From: Desulfoluna butyratoxydans
GTDB taxonomy: Bacteria; Desulfobacterota; Desulfobacteria; Desulfobacterales; Desulfolunaceae
NCBI RefSeq assembly: GCF_900699765.1
Contig: NZ_CAADHO010000001.1
Location: forward strand, 992,001-1,056,000
Length of the DNA stretch: 64,000 nt
Direction: 5' to 3'
How positions within the stretch are numbered: the first letter of the stretch is position 1; each line of letters begins with the position of its first letter. Shown in pieces: positions 1 to 6,944 of the stretch. The position numbers were made by a program, and so were the translations under genes. Under the pieces are notes generated by a model, which had not been told where the DNA came from, ran no database searches, and was given only the letters and a program-made list of their open reading frames with translations.

Positions 1-252
1 GCCGGTGCCCTGAACGGCTACACCATATGGGACGACCTGCCCGGGGTTGCCACCCCGGTGGTGGTCATCGGGGCGGCCTCCGACAAGTTGCATGGGGTGG
101 AGGAGATCACGAAGATGGCGGGCAGCATGCCCGAAGCAAGGGTGGAGGTGATGGAGAGCAACAAAGAGACCCACAGCGGACGCGCAGGGCGGTTCATCGC
201 CGAGGGCATGGGAACAGGCCCGAAAGAAGAGGCAAGGGCCACGGCACCATAA
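1..252 (+). CDS. Alpha/beta hydrolase, C-terminal part (5' truncated by window edge)
   Basis: The reading frame is open from base 1 and ends at TAA 250-252, giving the last 83 residues of a protein that begins outside the window. The visible part has the end of an alpha/beta-hydrolase fold: a hydrophobic strand PVVVIGAASD whose Asp would be the catalytic acid, then about 35 residues later ESNKETHSG, whose His fits the catalytic base. Nucleophile and oxyanion regions lie upstream and cannot be seen, so substrate and exact family (esterase, dienelactone hydrolase, haloperoxidase-like) are open. A hairpin terminator follows directly after the stop. Confidence 0.75.
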   Translation, partial: AGALNGYTIWDDLPGVATPVVVIGAASDKLHGVEEITKMAGSMPEARVEVMESNKETHSGRAGRFIAEGMGTGPKEEARATAP

Positions 253-283
253 AAAAAGGGGGACCTTGTCAAGTCCCCCCTTT
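251..283. terminator. Bidirectional intrinsic terminator between hydrolase and tatA
   Basis: A 7-bp stem GGGGGAC/GTCCCCC (258-264 and 273-279) with an 8-base loop is flanked by seven A on the left and CTTT on the right. Read on the minus strand it has a perfect T-run, so it best fits termination of the convergent tatA transcript; on the plus strand the T-run is weak. Confidence 0.7.
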
Positions 284-390
284 CACGGCATATCATAATG
301 TGTATCAGGCTGCCGGAACCAACCGCGTATCTTGTCCGTAACGCTCAGCGGACAACCGGTTTCGCCTCGGCATACCGAGCCCCATCACAT

Positions 391-570
391 TCAGGCGTCG
401 TCCTTCTTGTCCCCTTCGATCTTCTCGTTTTCAGTCTCGGAAACGGATTTCTTGAAGTTTCGGATGCCCTTCCCGATTCCTGAGCCGATCTCGGGAAGTC
501 GCCCGGCGCCAAAAATGATGAGAATGATGATGAGGATGATGGTAAGTTCCATCGGACCAAGTCCAAACAT
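391..570 (-). CDS. tatA: Twin-arginine translocase subunit TatA/TatE
   Basis: This 59-residue protein has the TatA layout. The N-terminus [20 protein letters not shown] is one membrane helix. It is followed by the [20 protein letters not shown] hinge and amphipathic helix, then a short acidic/lysine tail. TatA homo-oligomers form the pore through which folded proteins, such as the Tat-signal carboxypeptidase encoded at 29.5-30.4 kb, cross the inner membrane. An ATG 16 codons upstream is possible, but the ATG at 570 is preceded by AAGGGGGAACAG and matches the usual TatA N-terminus. tatB/tatC are not adjacent; a stand-alone tatA is common in deltaproteobacteria. The gene is divergent from the core-MetE gene. 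Confidence 0.92.
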   Translation of the reverse strand: MFGLGPMELTIILIIILIIFGAGRLPEIGSGIGKGIRNFKKSVSETENEKIEGDKKDDA

Positions 571-699
571 CTGTTCCCCCTTCATGCAAAGGTCTGTGTG
601 GGTTTTAGTATACATCACAGTTGTTCACGCGACCACCGAACATACCACCGGCTTCGGCAGGGTGTCAATCTTTATAACTGAAAAGGGATTCAATACATT

Positions 700-1761
700 A
701 TGAGCACATTTACCCCTCAAGGCAGGCCCCTTCTCATCGGGAGCCTCCCCCTGTCCGACCACCTCCGGGCCACTGAGCTCGTCCTCGCCCACACCCCCGA
801 GATCCCCCTGTGGGTCCAGCTCCCATCAAACCCCAAAGAGGGAATGGTGGACCAGTTTCTCCCCGGTCTCCCCGGCCTCGTGGAAACCGAAGAGACCTCC
901 TGGATCGACCCCACCTCCGAGGCCTTTGCCGAAGAGATGCTCGCCTTCTACGAAGCCTACCTCACCGTCAGCGAGGGGGGCGGCGACATCGAAGCGTCAC
1001 CCTTCGGCATCTCCAAGGAGCGCGCCAGAGGTTTTTTCACGTTGACCGACATGGCACCCGGGCTGTCCGCCCTTGCCCTCAAAGGCCAGATCACCGGGCC
1101 GGTCACCTTCGGCACTGCGGTCAAGGACCAGGACGACCGGGCCATTTTTTACGATGACCAGCTCCGGGACATCATGGTAAAACACCTCACCATGAACGCC
1201 GCCTGGCAGGCCCGCATGCTCGGCAAATCCGGGGCACTGCCCATCGTCTTCTTTGACGAACCGGCCCTGGCGGGCTTCGGCACTTCCGCCTACCTCACCA
1301 TCACCGAAGAGCACGTCATCTCCGCCTTGAACGAAATGGCCGAGGCCGTTCACAAGGAAGGGGGCCTGGCCGGGGTCCATGTCTGCGCCAACACCCAGTG
1401 GACCCTTTTGTTCGACGCGGCCATCGACATCATCAGCTTCGACGCCTACAGCTACTTCGACAAATTCATCCTCTTTGAAGCGCCCCTGAAGGCTTACCTG
1501 GACAAAGGCGGCATCATCGCCTGGGGCATCGTCCCCACCGGCGAAAAGGCAGACATCGAAAAGGAGACCGTGGAGAGCCTGTATGAAAAATGGGATGCCC
1601 AGATGCGCACCCTGGAAGCCAAAGGCTTTGACCGAAAGGCCCTCATAAACGCCACCCTCATCACCCCGAGCTGCGGCACCGGCTCCCTCTCCCTGGAGCT
1701 GGCTGAAAAGGTCCTGGCATTGACCAAAGGCCTCTCGGACAAGGTGCGCGCCCAGGCATAA
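700..1761 (+). CDS. Core-MetE-type cobalamin-independent methionine synthase domain protein
   Basis: The 353-residue protein matches only the C-terminal catalytic barrel of cobalamin-independent methionine synthase (MetE); the N-terminal half of the ~750-residue classical enzyme is missing. Zinc-ligand positions are visible: HVC (His227, Cys229) and SCGTGS (Cys325), with an acidic residue in ISFDAY where MetE has Glu. Such stand-alone 'core-MetE' proteins in anaerobes are thought to methylate homocysteine from a corrinoid protein rather than from folate; that role is knowledge about relatives plus inference here. Related UroD/MetE methyltransferases with other substrates cannot be excluded. 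The start has TATAAC about 25 bases upstream, suggesting its own promoter in the spacer shared with tatA. Confidence 0.8.
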   Translation: MSTFTPQGRPLLIGSLPLSDHLRATELVLAHTPEIPLWVQLPSNPKEGMVDQFLPGLPGLVETEETSWIDPTSEAFAEEMLAFYEAYLTVSEGGGDIEASPFGISKERARGFFTLTDMAPGLSALALKGQITGPVTFGTAVKDQDDRAIFYDDQLRDIMVKHLTMNAAWQARMLGKSGALPIVFFDEPALAGFGTSAYLTITEEHVISALNEMAEAVHKEGGLAGVHVCANTQWTLLFDAAIDIISFDAYSYFDKFILFEAPLKAYLDKGGIIAWGIVPTGEKADIEKETVESLYEKWDAQMRTLEAKGFDRKALINATLITPSCGTGSLSLELAEKVLALTKGLSDKVRAQA

Positions 1762-2160
1762 GGCGATCCATGCCCGGTCACCATTCTGTACGCGGCCCCT
1801 GCCCGCCGGGGGCCCGTATGCTTCCTTTTCCCGCCCTTCTTTTGACGGCCGTATAAAATTCCTTCCCAAAAAGACAAACTCTCCCTTATAATGGGCGTTT
1901 GATGTCTCAATGGAGTAATAAAACGCCCGTGCATGGGCTCGCTGCGCGACCCCATGCATTACGGTACATCCGCAGACCAACGACCGACGCTTCCCCTTCG
2001 GAAGCGACGTCACGATACAGGCAGATTTCGGGACCAGGGTTCCACGGCAGGGAAAAGGCATGCCCCGGAAGCAGAACAGCGCTCCGTCGACGCCATGGCC
2101 CACGACCCGACAACACATTGATTGGAGGCTCCGCCCCCTCCCCAAGAAAAGGAATCCCCC
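1762..2160. other. Non-coding spacer with hairpins, MetE to MoxR
   Basis: About 400 bases without a credible gene. It holds a weak terminator-like stem GGCCCC/GGGGCC (1794-1814) after the MetE gene, a TATAAT hexamer at 1887-1892 that could be the -10 of the MoxR operon (no good -35 seen), and a palindrome TGCATGGG/CCCATGCA (1930-1937, 1951-1958). A long minus-strand frame across this region is an antisense shadow of the MetE gene. Confidence 0.5.
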
Positions 2161-3015
2161 ATGTCCTCACCTGAAAACGCCGCCGTATTCACCGGTGCGA
2201 AAAAGTACGTCCTGGATGACGAGCTGGCCAAAATCGTCAACATCTCCATGGCCCTTGAAATGCCCCTGCTCCTCAAAGGGGAGCCCGGCACCGGCAAGAC
2301 CATGCTGGCCCACGCCATCAGCGAGAGCCTGCGCATGCCGCTGATCACCCTCAACGTCAAGTCCAGCATGAAGCTGGTGGAGGCCCTCTACCAGTACGAC
2401 ACCCTGACGCGCCTGAACGACAGCCGCTTCGGCGACTCCACACGCAACGTCTCGGACATCGAAGAGTACATCGCCATGGGCAAGATCGGCCAGGCCTTCA
2501 CCGCCGACAAGCGCGTGGTGCTCCTCATCGACGAGATCGACAAGGCCGACACCGATTTCCAGGACGACATGCTCGATGTCCTGGACCAGATGCAGTTTGA
2601 TATCATGGAGATCGACAAGACCATCTCGGCCAGGACGCGCCCGGTGATCCTCATCACCTCCAACTCCAAAAAGGACCTCTCCGATCCCTTCCTCGGGCGC
2701 TGCAACTTCCACCACATCGCCTTCCCCGACCCCAAGGTGATGCGCCGCATCCTCCGTGTCCACTTCCCGGATATCAGCGACGACCTGGTGGAAAACGCCA
2801 CCACCACCTTCTACAAACTCCGGGAGCTCGACGGCATCGAGAAAAAACCGGCCACCCGGGAACTCATCAACTGGATCCGTGCCCTCCAGGCTGACCCGGA
2901 CTTCAAGGTCAAGCAACTGACCAAAGGGGACATCCCCTTCCTCGGCGTGCTCTTTAAAAAGAGCCCGGACTACAGCCGGGCCGCCAATCAGGTGACGCGC
3001 AGGCGGATGTTTTAA
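2161..3015 (+). CDS. MoxR-family AAA+ ATPase
   Basis: A 284-residue single-domain AAA+ ATPase of the MoxR/CoxD type. Walker A is GEPGTGKT with Lys46, Walker B is LLIDEID with Asp124-Glu125, and a sensor-1 Asn lies in ITSNSKKDLSDPFLGRC. MoxR ATPases act as chaperones that insert cofactors into, or mature, protein complexes, almost always with a von Willebrand factor A partner; such a partner is the next gene. The ATG at 2161 is preceded by AAGGAA at good distance. An upstream TTG at 2122 would add a proline-rich extension and looks unlikely. The client of the pair is unknown, since no oxidoreductase operon is adjacent. Confidence 0.9.
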   Translation: MSSPENAAVFTGAKKYVLDDELAKIVNISMALEMPLLLKGEPGTGKTMLAHAISESLRMPLITLNVKSSMKLVEALYQYDTLTRLNDSRFGDSTRNVSDIEEYIAMGKIGQAFTADKRVVLLIDEIDKADTDFQDDMLDVLDQMQFDIMEIDKTISARTRPVILITSNSKKDLSDPFLGRCNFHHIAFPDPKVMRRILRVHFPDISDDLVENATTTFYKLRELDGIEKKPATRELINWIRALQADPDFKVKQLTKGDIPFLGVLFKKSPDYSRAANQVTRRRMF

Positions 3016-3089
3016 CATGGCATGAGCACCCCCTGATGACTTCGCAACAGCGATTTTCCTAAGGAACGAATGGAACATCGCTGTTGCAA

Positions 3090-3138
3090 CCGGAACGTTT
3101 TTGCGGAGCTTTTTTCAAAAAGCGACCCGCCGGAGGCA
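3090..3138 (+). repeat. Dispersed repeat module A (copy 1), supplies RBS
   Basis: This copy of the module contains GTTTTTGCGGAGC, a GCTTTTTTCAAAAAGC hairpin and CCCGCCGGAGGC. Near-identical copies lie at 25053-25102, 56340-56392 and 59724-59774. Here the final CCGGAGGCACC ends two bases before the ATG of the VWA gene, so the repeat border CGGAGG is that gene's Shine-Dalgarno. Confidence 0.85.
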
Positions 3139-3140
3139 CC

Positions 3141-4331
3141 ATGTTCATCGACTTTTTTTACAAACTCAAGGAGATCGGGGTTCCGGTGAGCCCCACCTCC
3201 TTTTTGCGGCTTCAGAAGGCTCTCTCTTCGGGGCTGGTGAACTCCGTGGACGATTTTTATACGGCCGCGCGCACCATCCTCATCAAGAGCGAGCGCTACT
3301 TCGACATCTACGACCAGGTCTTTGCCTGGTATTTCAAGGGCGTGGAGATTCCTGAGGACGAAGGGCTGGAGCTGGACGAGGTGGCCCGGGCCATGCTGGA
3401 CGAATGGCTCCAGAATCCCAAGGAGATGGCCGAGGCCCTGGGGATGGATGAAAACGAGCTCTCCAAATACACCCCGGAGGAGCTCATCGACTATTTCAAG
3501 AAACGCCTGGAAGACCAGAAAGAGCGCCACGACGGGGGCAACAAATGGATCGGCACCGGGGGCTACTCGCCCGTGGGCCACTCCGGGTACCACCCCGGCG
3601 GCATGCGGGTGGGGGGCGAATCGCGGAGCAAAAGCGCGGTAAAGGTGGCAGGGGAGCGCCGCTACAAGGACTACTCCGGGTACGGCCCCCTGACCCAGGC
3701 CCACATCGGCGAAGCCCTGAAACGCCTGAGGAACCTCATCCCGGCCGGGCCCAAAGACCAGATCAACGTGGACGAAAGCATCTACCAGACCATGAAAAAC
3801 GGGGGGGAGATCGAGCTTGTCTTTGACCAGAGCCTGCGGGACCGCCTCAAGATCATCCTCATGATCGACAACGGCGGCTGGTCCATGGAACCCTACGTCA
3901 ACGTGATCCAGACCCTCTTTGACTACGCCCGGGCCCAGTTCAAGGACTTAAAGACCTACTTTTTCCACAACACCATCTACGACAGCGTCTGGCTCGATGC
4001 CAGCCGTTACCGGAAACCCAAATCCATCGACGAGTTCGCCACCATCGACCCGGACACCCGGCTCATCATCCTGGGGGATGCCTCCATGGCCCCCTACGAA
4101 CTCCTCTCACGGGACGGATCCATCTATGTGCAGGACCGAAGCGGCAAACCCAGCATCGAGCGGCTGAGGTTTCTCTCCGAAACCTTTCCCCACTGCGTCT
4201 GGCTCAACCCGGTCCAGGCCCACATGTGGGGCTACACCCGCACCATCCAGGCCATCGGACAGATCTTTCCCATGTACGAGCTCTCCCTGGACGGCCTTGA
4301 AGGCGCCGTCACCCACCTCATGGAAAAATAG
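3141..4331 (+). CDS. VWA-domain (CoxE-like) partner of MoxR ATPase
   Basis: A 396-residue soluble protein. The N-terminal half is helical and acidic. A glycine-rich linker follows (around residues 135-165), then a C-terminal von Willebrand factor A domain starting near residue 230. The MIDAS loop reads MIDNGGWSM rather than DxSxS, a variant that keeps the first Asp and the last Ser. VWA proteins of this kind work with MoxR ATPases in maturing metal or membrane complexes. The start at 3141 is set by CGGAGG directly upstream, inside the inserted repeat module. The 125-base gap to the MoxR gene is filled mostly by that repeat, so the two genes probably formed a tighter operon before insertion. 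Confidence 0.85.
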   Translation: MFIDFFYKLKEIGVPVSPTSFLRLQKALSSGLVNSVDDFYTAARTILIKSERYFDIYDQVFAWYFKGVEIPEDEGLELDEVARAMLDEWLQNPKEMAEALGMDENELSKYTPEELIDYFKKRLEDQKERHDGGNKWIGTGGYSPVGHSGYHPGGMRVGGESRSKSAVKVAGERRYKDYSGYGPLTQAHIGEALKRLRNLIPAGPKDQINVDESIYQTMKNGGEIELVFDQSLRDRLKIILMIDNGGWSMEPYVNVIQTLFDYARAQFKDLKTYFFHNTIYDSVWLDASRYRKPKSIDEFATIDPDTRLIILGDASMAPYELLSRDGSIYVQDRSGKPSIERLRFLSETFPHCVWLNPVQAHMWGYTRTIQAIGQIFPMYELSLDGLEGAVTHLMEK

Positions 4332-4339
4332 ACAAAGCA

Positions 4340-4441
4340 TGCCTCCGGCGGGCAGGGGCTGAGCCCCTGCACCCCAGGCCTGCAAATGCTTCGGGGCTCG
4401 TTCCTCGCCCTGCGCATTTGCTGACGGGCGACGCCCGTTAG
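4340..4441 (+). repeat. Palindromic element with conserved-loop hairpin (copy 1)
   Basis: It begins with the shared border GCCTCCGGCGG, has a hairpin GCAGGGGCT/AGCCCCTGC, then the loop hairpin: GCAAATGC (4382-4389) and GGGC, loop TCGTTCCTC (4398-4406, complement of GAGGAACGA), GCCC and GCATTTGC (4414-4421). A short ACGGGCG/CGCCCGT stem follows. It sits between convergent genes and may double as a terminator. Confidence 0.8.
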
Positions 4442-4492
4442 TAACTGAACAGGTACGGGGAATGAAGGCCGAAGTGCCTTCCCAGCCCGGTC

Positions 4493-5146
4493 TTATCGGT
4501 GTTTGGTCACGCCGATTTTCGGGCAGAGGTCGGCAACGGGGCAGGTGGAGCAAAATGGGGAGATGGGGCGACAGAGCACCTGACCAAAGGCCACGAGGAT
4601 CTCGTTGTAGATGATCCAGTGCTTTTTCGGGAGCTTTTTCCGCAGGGCCATTTCGGTCTGGTCGGCGTTCTTGGTCTTGACGTAGCCGATGCGGTTGCTG
4701 ATGCGGTGGACGTGGGTGTCCACGCAGATGGCCTCCATCTGGTAGCCTTCCACCAGAACGAGGTTGGCTGTTTTTCGACCCACCCCGGGCAGGGTAAGGA
4801 GCTCATCAAGGTCATCGGGGACCACGCCGTTGTATTTGTCCAGGATCATGGTGGAGATCTCCATGATCCGCTTGGACTTGGTGGGATAAAACCCAACGGG
4901 GTAGATGAGTTTTGCCACCTCCTCCTCGCCCAGGGCCAGGAGGGTCTCAGGTGTGTTGGCAACGGCAAAGAGGCGCCGGGCCGCAGGTGCCGTCACCTCG
5001 TCTTTGGTGCGCAGGGACAAGAGGGTGGCGATGAGCACCTCAAAGGGAGTGGCGCCAATGCCCGCCATAAAGGTAATCACCGGTGCGTTCCACGCCTTGT
5101 AGGCGTCTTTCAAACGCTTTACAAACTCATTGATATCCAAAGCCAT
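4493..5146 (-). CDS. nth: Endonuclease III (DNA glycosylase/AP lyase)
   Basis: A 217-residue base-excision-repair enzyme that removes oxidised pyrimidines and nicks abasic sites. It has the helix-hairpin-helix LPGVGRKTA with the catalytic Lys125, the catalytic Asp143 in VDTHVHRISNRIG, and the C-terminal iron-sulfur loop Cys192-x6-Cys199-x2-Cys202-x5-Cys208. Length and residue spacing match family members. The start at 5146 follows AGGAAGG; a longer frame to 5275 has a cysteine/glycine-rich extension unlike Nth and no better signal. It is convergent with the VWA gene. Confidence 0.95.
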   Translation of the reverse strand: MALDINEFVKRLKDAYKAWNAPVITFMAGIGATPFEVLIATLLSLRTKDEVTAPAARRLFAVANTPETLLALGEEEVAKLIYPVGFYPTKSKRIMEISTMILDKYNGVVPDDLDELLTLPGVGRKTANLVLVEGYQMEAICVDTHVHRISNRIGYVKTKNADQTEMALRKKLPKKHWIIYNEILVAFGQVLCRPISPFCSTCPVADLCPKIGVTKHR

Positions 5147-5430
5147 GGGGCCTTCCTGCCTTTTATTCGGGTCCTTGCCTGTCACTTTTTTTCCCTTTTT
5201 TCCTGGGCCGACCAACCAGCCCGCCCCTGCCCCACAATGGCAACATTCGGGGTCGGGTTCCCACCATACACGCAAACCGCCCTGCCTGCCAGTCGCCCCG
5301 GTAAAATTCCTTTTTTTTGACCTGAGTCAAGGCCTTTGCGTCCCGGACCGGTATGATGAGCCTTCGCCCGACAAAACGGACCGTTTCCCGCCAAGGAACC
5401 GAAACGGCCCCAAAGCCCAAGGGAGGAATC

Positions 5431-5958
5431 ATGGCAGACATCATGCCCAGTTTCATCACCGAGGTCACGCGCCGCTCCGGCACCGTGCCCACCCGCTGTT
5501 ACAACTGCAGCGCCTGCACCGGCGGGTGCCAGTTTGCCCACATCATGGACAGAAAGCCCCATGAGATCATCCGTCTCGTGCAGCTCGGCCTGAAAGAGGA
5601 GGCCCTGACCGCCTCCGGGCCCTGGATCTGCGTGGGGTGCAACACCTGCAGCATGGAGTGCCCCAACGGCATCGACATCCCCGCGGTCATGGACACCCTC
5701 CGGGAGATGGCCATTGCCCGTGACAAGGTCCCCGACGAAGAGATCTACCATTTCCACCGGGAAATGCTGGGCTCGGTCAAGCGCCACGGCCGCACCCACA
5801 AACTCGAGATCATGATGCGCTACAAGCTGGCCACCCGGGATTTTTTCAGCGACATGGACCTTGGCGTCCGCATGCTCACCCGGCGAAAGCTCCACATCCT
5901 GCCCTCGCGGGTCAAGGCCCTGGGGGATATCCGAAACCTTTTCAAAAAAGCGGGGTAA
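5431..5958 (+). CDS. HdrC-like 4Fe-4S subunit of heterodisulfide reductase-type complex
   Basis: A 175-residue protein with two 4Fe-4S motifs: CYNCSACTGGC and CVGCNTCSMECP. A helical C-terminal region with conserved basic residues (RRKLHILPSRVKAL) follows, as in HdrC. HdrC passes electrons to the HdrB disulfide-reducing subunit, whose gene starts 4 bases downstream. No HdrA flavoprotein gene is adjacent, so the electron donor may be a membrane module or an unlinked HdrA. The ATG at 5431 has GGGAGGA five bases upstream; an in-frame ATG at 5353 has none. Confidence 0.88.
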   Translation: MADIMPSFITEVTRRSGTVPTRCYNCSACTGGCQFAHIMDRKPHEIIRLVQLGLKEEALTASGPWICVGCNTCSMECPNGIDIPAVMDTLREMAIARDKVPDEEIYHFHREMLGSVKRHGRTHKLEIMMRYKLATRDFFSDMDLGVRMLTRRKLHILPSRVKALGDIRNLFKKAG

Positions 5959-5962
5959 TGCC

Positions 5963-6820
5963 ATGAAATGCGAAACGCGCCCCATGGAAGTCACCTGGTT
6001 TCCCGGCTGCTCCATGAAGACGTCGGCCATGGAAAACCATGAGTCCTTTAAGATATTCTGCGAGGCCATCGGCATCCGCCTGGTGGAACTTCCCGACTGG
6101 AACTGCTGCGGCAGCTCCTCGGCCCACAGCATCGACCGGGACCTGGCCTTTGACCTGGTGACACGGAACCTGGCCATGGCTCCGGCAGGCAGGCCCATTC
6201 TCACGGCCTGCCCCAGCTGCACCCTTCGCTTTAAGGAGGCCCACCACCACCTCACCGAGAGCGCCGATGCCCGCACCCGGTTCCACAGGCAGTGGGGAAT
6301 CCCCTTTGACGAGTCCAAACAGGTCATGCACTTCTTCGAACTCATTGACGGCCTGGACATCTCGGCCTTTGTCCAGGGTGAAAAGCCCCTTTCAGGCCTC
6401 ACCTACGCACCGTATTACGGCTGCATGCTGGCCCGACCGCCCCAGCTCAGGCGTCAGAAAAATTTCCACGGCCTCATGGAAAAGATCCTCGGGACCTTGG
6501 GGGCCAGGGCCGTGACCTGGCAGGGCCAGAACAGGTGCTGCGGCACCTTTCTCTCCGTGGCCCGCCCCGATGCGGTCACCGAGGTGGTCAACGGCATTGT
6601 CCAAAGCGGACAGAATGCCGGGGCCGAGTGCCTCATCACGGCCTGCGCCATGTGCCAGCTCAACCTGGAGATCCGCTGCGACCTGGGCCAGAGGCTTCCG
6701 GTGCTCCACTTCTCCGAAATCCTGACCCTGGCCCTGGGCAAGGGGAAGAACACGGACCAGTGGATCAAGCGCCACCTGGTGGACCCGGCCCCGTTGCTGA
6801 CCGCCAAGGGCCTGATTTAA
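5963..6820 (+). CDS. HdrB-like subunit (two CCG domains)
   Basis: A 285-residue protein with two cysteine-rich CCG domains. The first has WFPGC, NCCGSSS and CPSC; the second has YYGCM, RCCGTF and CAMC. In HdrB these bind the non-cubane iron-sulfur clusters that reduce heterodisulfides or related thiols. Translation likely starts at the ATG at 5963, just after the hdrC-like stop, so the two are probably coupled. Sulfate reducers carry many HdrBC pairs of differing function; sequence alone cannot say whether the substrate is a heterodisulfide, a DsrC trisulfide or another partner. Confidence 0.88.
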   Translation: MKCETRPMEVTWFPGCSMKTSAMENHESFKIFCEAIGIRLVELPDWNCCGSSSAHSIDRDLAFDLVTRNLAMAPAGRPILTACPSCTLRFKEAHHHLTESADARTRFHRQWGIPFDESKQVMHFFELIDGLDISAFVQGEKPLSGLTYAPYYGCMLARPPQLRRQKNFHGLMEKILGTLGARAVTWQGQNRCCGTFLSVARPDAVTEVVNGIVQSGQNAGAECLITACAMCQLNLEIRCDLGQRLPVLHFSEILTLALGKGKNTDQWIKRHLVDPAPLLTAKGLI

Positions 6821-6944
6821 CGCTGTGCTCCGGAGCACTGAGCCCCTCTCTTTTTTAACGCGGCCCCTTGATTCCACCGGCCATGCCATAGTATGGATGT
6901 TTCACGCTTAAAACATTGGTCATCACCAGGCACGGAGGGTTCAG

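Noticed and set aside
997..2145. Minus-strand frame of 382 codons opposite the MetE gene
   Set aside because: It is antisense to a clear enzyme gene, is rich in Gly/Val/His as GC-rich shadows are, and has no family features or ribosome site.
6825..6838. Terminator GTGCTCCGGAGCAC after the HdrB gene
   Set aside because: A perfect palindrome, but without a loop it cannot form a normal hairpin, and the T-run is 12 bases away; left out as a feature.
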